A stretch of DNA of 64,000 nucleotides. Origin: Mayamaea pseudoterrestris (Eukaryota; Bacillariophyta; Bacillariophyceae; Sellaphorales; Sellaphoraceae). Below are positions 63,170 through 64,000 of this stretch, one piece after another (position 1 is the stretch's first letter; each line of letters starts with the position of its first letter). The translations under genes and the position numbers were made by a program. The stretch lies in contig BROI01000015.1 of the NCBI GenBank assembly GCA_027923505.1, positions 558,001-622,000 on the forward strand, written 5' to 3'. The notes beneath the pieces are model-generated. The model was not told the DNA's origin and searched no databases. It saw only the letters and a list, made by a program, of their open reading frames with translations.

Positions 63170-64000
63170 ATGAACGACGATACAATAGACAATAAGGCTA
63201 CTCACCAGAATATGAGCTACTCAACTCCTCGTCCCATTCACAATCTGCATCGAGAAATTAGGTCAACGCCGGATGAAGCAGAGCCGACTTACAGCTTTGA
63301 AAGGGAATCCTTTCTCCTTGCGTCACCCGAACTCGAAAAGGAGGATGAGTTTCACCGGAGATTGCAGCATGCTACCCATAAGACAACTGGAGGTGGCGGC
63401 GGCGGAAATGTTAATGCAGCAAACACAGCAATCAATAGCGGCGGTGGAAGTTTTTGGAGAAGCAGCAGCGCCGAGTCGTCGCAACCTTTGTTTACTAGTG
63501 CTGTGCAGCACACACCTACTCGCACTAGCAACAACACTGTTAACATCGAAACAAAAAAGAGTAAGAGTGCTGGACTCTTGTCTGCGGCTCTTTTAGATGG
63601 CAATTTTAAAAATAATAATGATCATGGAAGCATGTCAACGGTGCGTAGAAGAAAGGGGAACAGAAATTTTCTGTTCGCAAGCTTCATTCCTCATTCGATT
63701 ACTTTTTTGTCACCTTTGCAGCCAACTCCGTTCATAGCAAATCAAAGTCCTGAGCAGCATCATACCTATCGTCGGAACGATTCATCGGTTTCGATGAGTA
63801 GCGCTTCGTCCAGGGGCGACAAGAAGGGAGTCACAAAGCAACGACTTTCTGATCGACGAAACAAGCTGGATGCGCTTTCGAATGAATTTGATATGGGACA
63901 TATCATTGACGAAGACTTGGAACACGTCAACCATGAAGGGAATGAGCATGTAATGCAGCTACCGAATTTTGCAGAGATTAGTCCAGTCAGTGTTCCGCTG
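63170..64000 (+). CDS. Disordered protein, 3' end beyond window
   Basis: Exons 63170-63640 and 63722 to the right edge; at least 250 residues. The 81-base GTGCGT-TTTGCAG intron has no stop and is a multiple of three, so its retention would add 27 residues. The protein is polar, with a glycine run and several RxxS-type sites (RRNDSSVS), and a helical KQRLSDRRNKLDALSNEFDM near the end. No known domain in the visible part. Confidence 0.6.
   Translation, partial: MNDDTIDNKATHQNMSYSTPRPIHNLHREIRSTPDEAEPTYSFERESFLLASPELEKEDEFHRRLQHATHKTTGGGGGGNVNAANTAINSGGGSFWRSSSAESSQPLFTSAVQHTPTRTSNNTVNIETKKSKSAGLLSAALLDGNFKNNNDHGSMSTVRRRKGNRNFLFASFIPHSITFLSPLQPTPFIANQSPEQHHTYRRNDSSVSMSSASSRGDKKGVTKQRLSDRRNKLDALSNEFDMGHIIDEDLEHVNHEGNEHVMQLPNFAEISPVSVPL

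Overview
This window is nuclear DNA of a photosynthetic stramenopile, most likely a diatom. Four things point there. (1) Two precursor proteins, aspartate-semialdehyde dehydrogenase and IspH, begin with a signal peptide followed at once by a phenylalanine cleavage motif (SCAFQP, TGAFVN), the bipartite plastid-targeting signal of red-derived complex plastids. (2) There are two divergently arranged heat-shock-factor genes of the diatom type. (3) Introns are few, short and GT-AG. (4) Genes are closely packed on both strands.

Layout, left to right. 1-4024: a partial unrecognised gene, an ankyrin protein and epsilon-COP. 4098-9214: a Ty3/gypsy-type LTR retrotransposon on the minus strand, ending 73 bases upstream of the epsilon-COP start codon. 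9639-13015: the divergent HSF pair. 13166-15666: two mitochondrial genes (NDUFAF6-like, uS15m) and a small three-exon gene. 15842-21337: a rhamnosyltransferase-like Golgi enzyme, a twin-CX9C GCK-domain protein, a possible micro-protein gene and ALG9. 21683-25055: two lineage-specific proteins, each ending in a short tandem peptide repeat. 25330-33421: plastid ASADH, RUVBL2, cytosolic LeuRS and a second ankyrin protein whose 3' end is tandemly duplicated. 34318-40209: p47 (SEP-UBX), plastid IspH, a HEI10-like RING protein and a small intron-rich gene. 40257-44744: a 1,495-residue Roc-COR-like protein ending in a trypsin-like protease domain, the most unusual gene here. 45190-51024: an exostosin (GT47), a small unrecognised gene and a STAND/AAA ATPase. 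51571-64000: disordered proteins, an eight-helix membrane protein, TRAPPC3, a membrane-anchored SpoU methyltransferase, SEC10 and a partial gene.

Several genes belong to the secretory pathway (epsilon-COP, TRAPPC3, SEC10, p47, ALG9, two Golgi glycosyltransferases). They are interspersed with unrelated genes and I see no operon-like organisation. Exon structures were worked out by eye from GT-AG sites and reading-frame continuity; the small multi-exon genes are the least certain. No tRNA, rRNA or CRISPR array was found.
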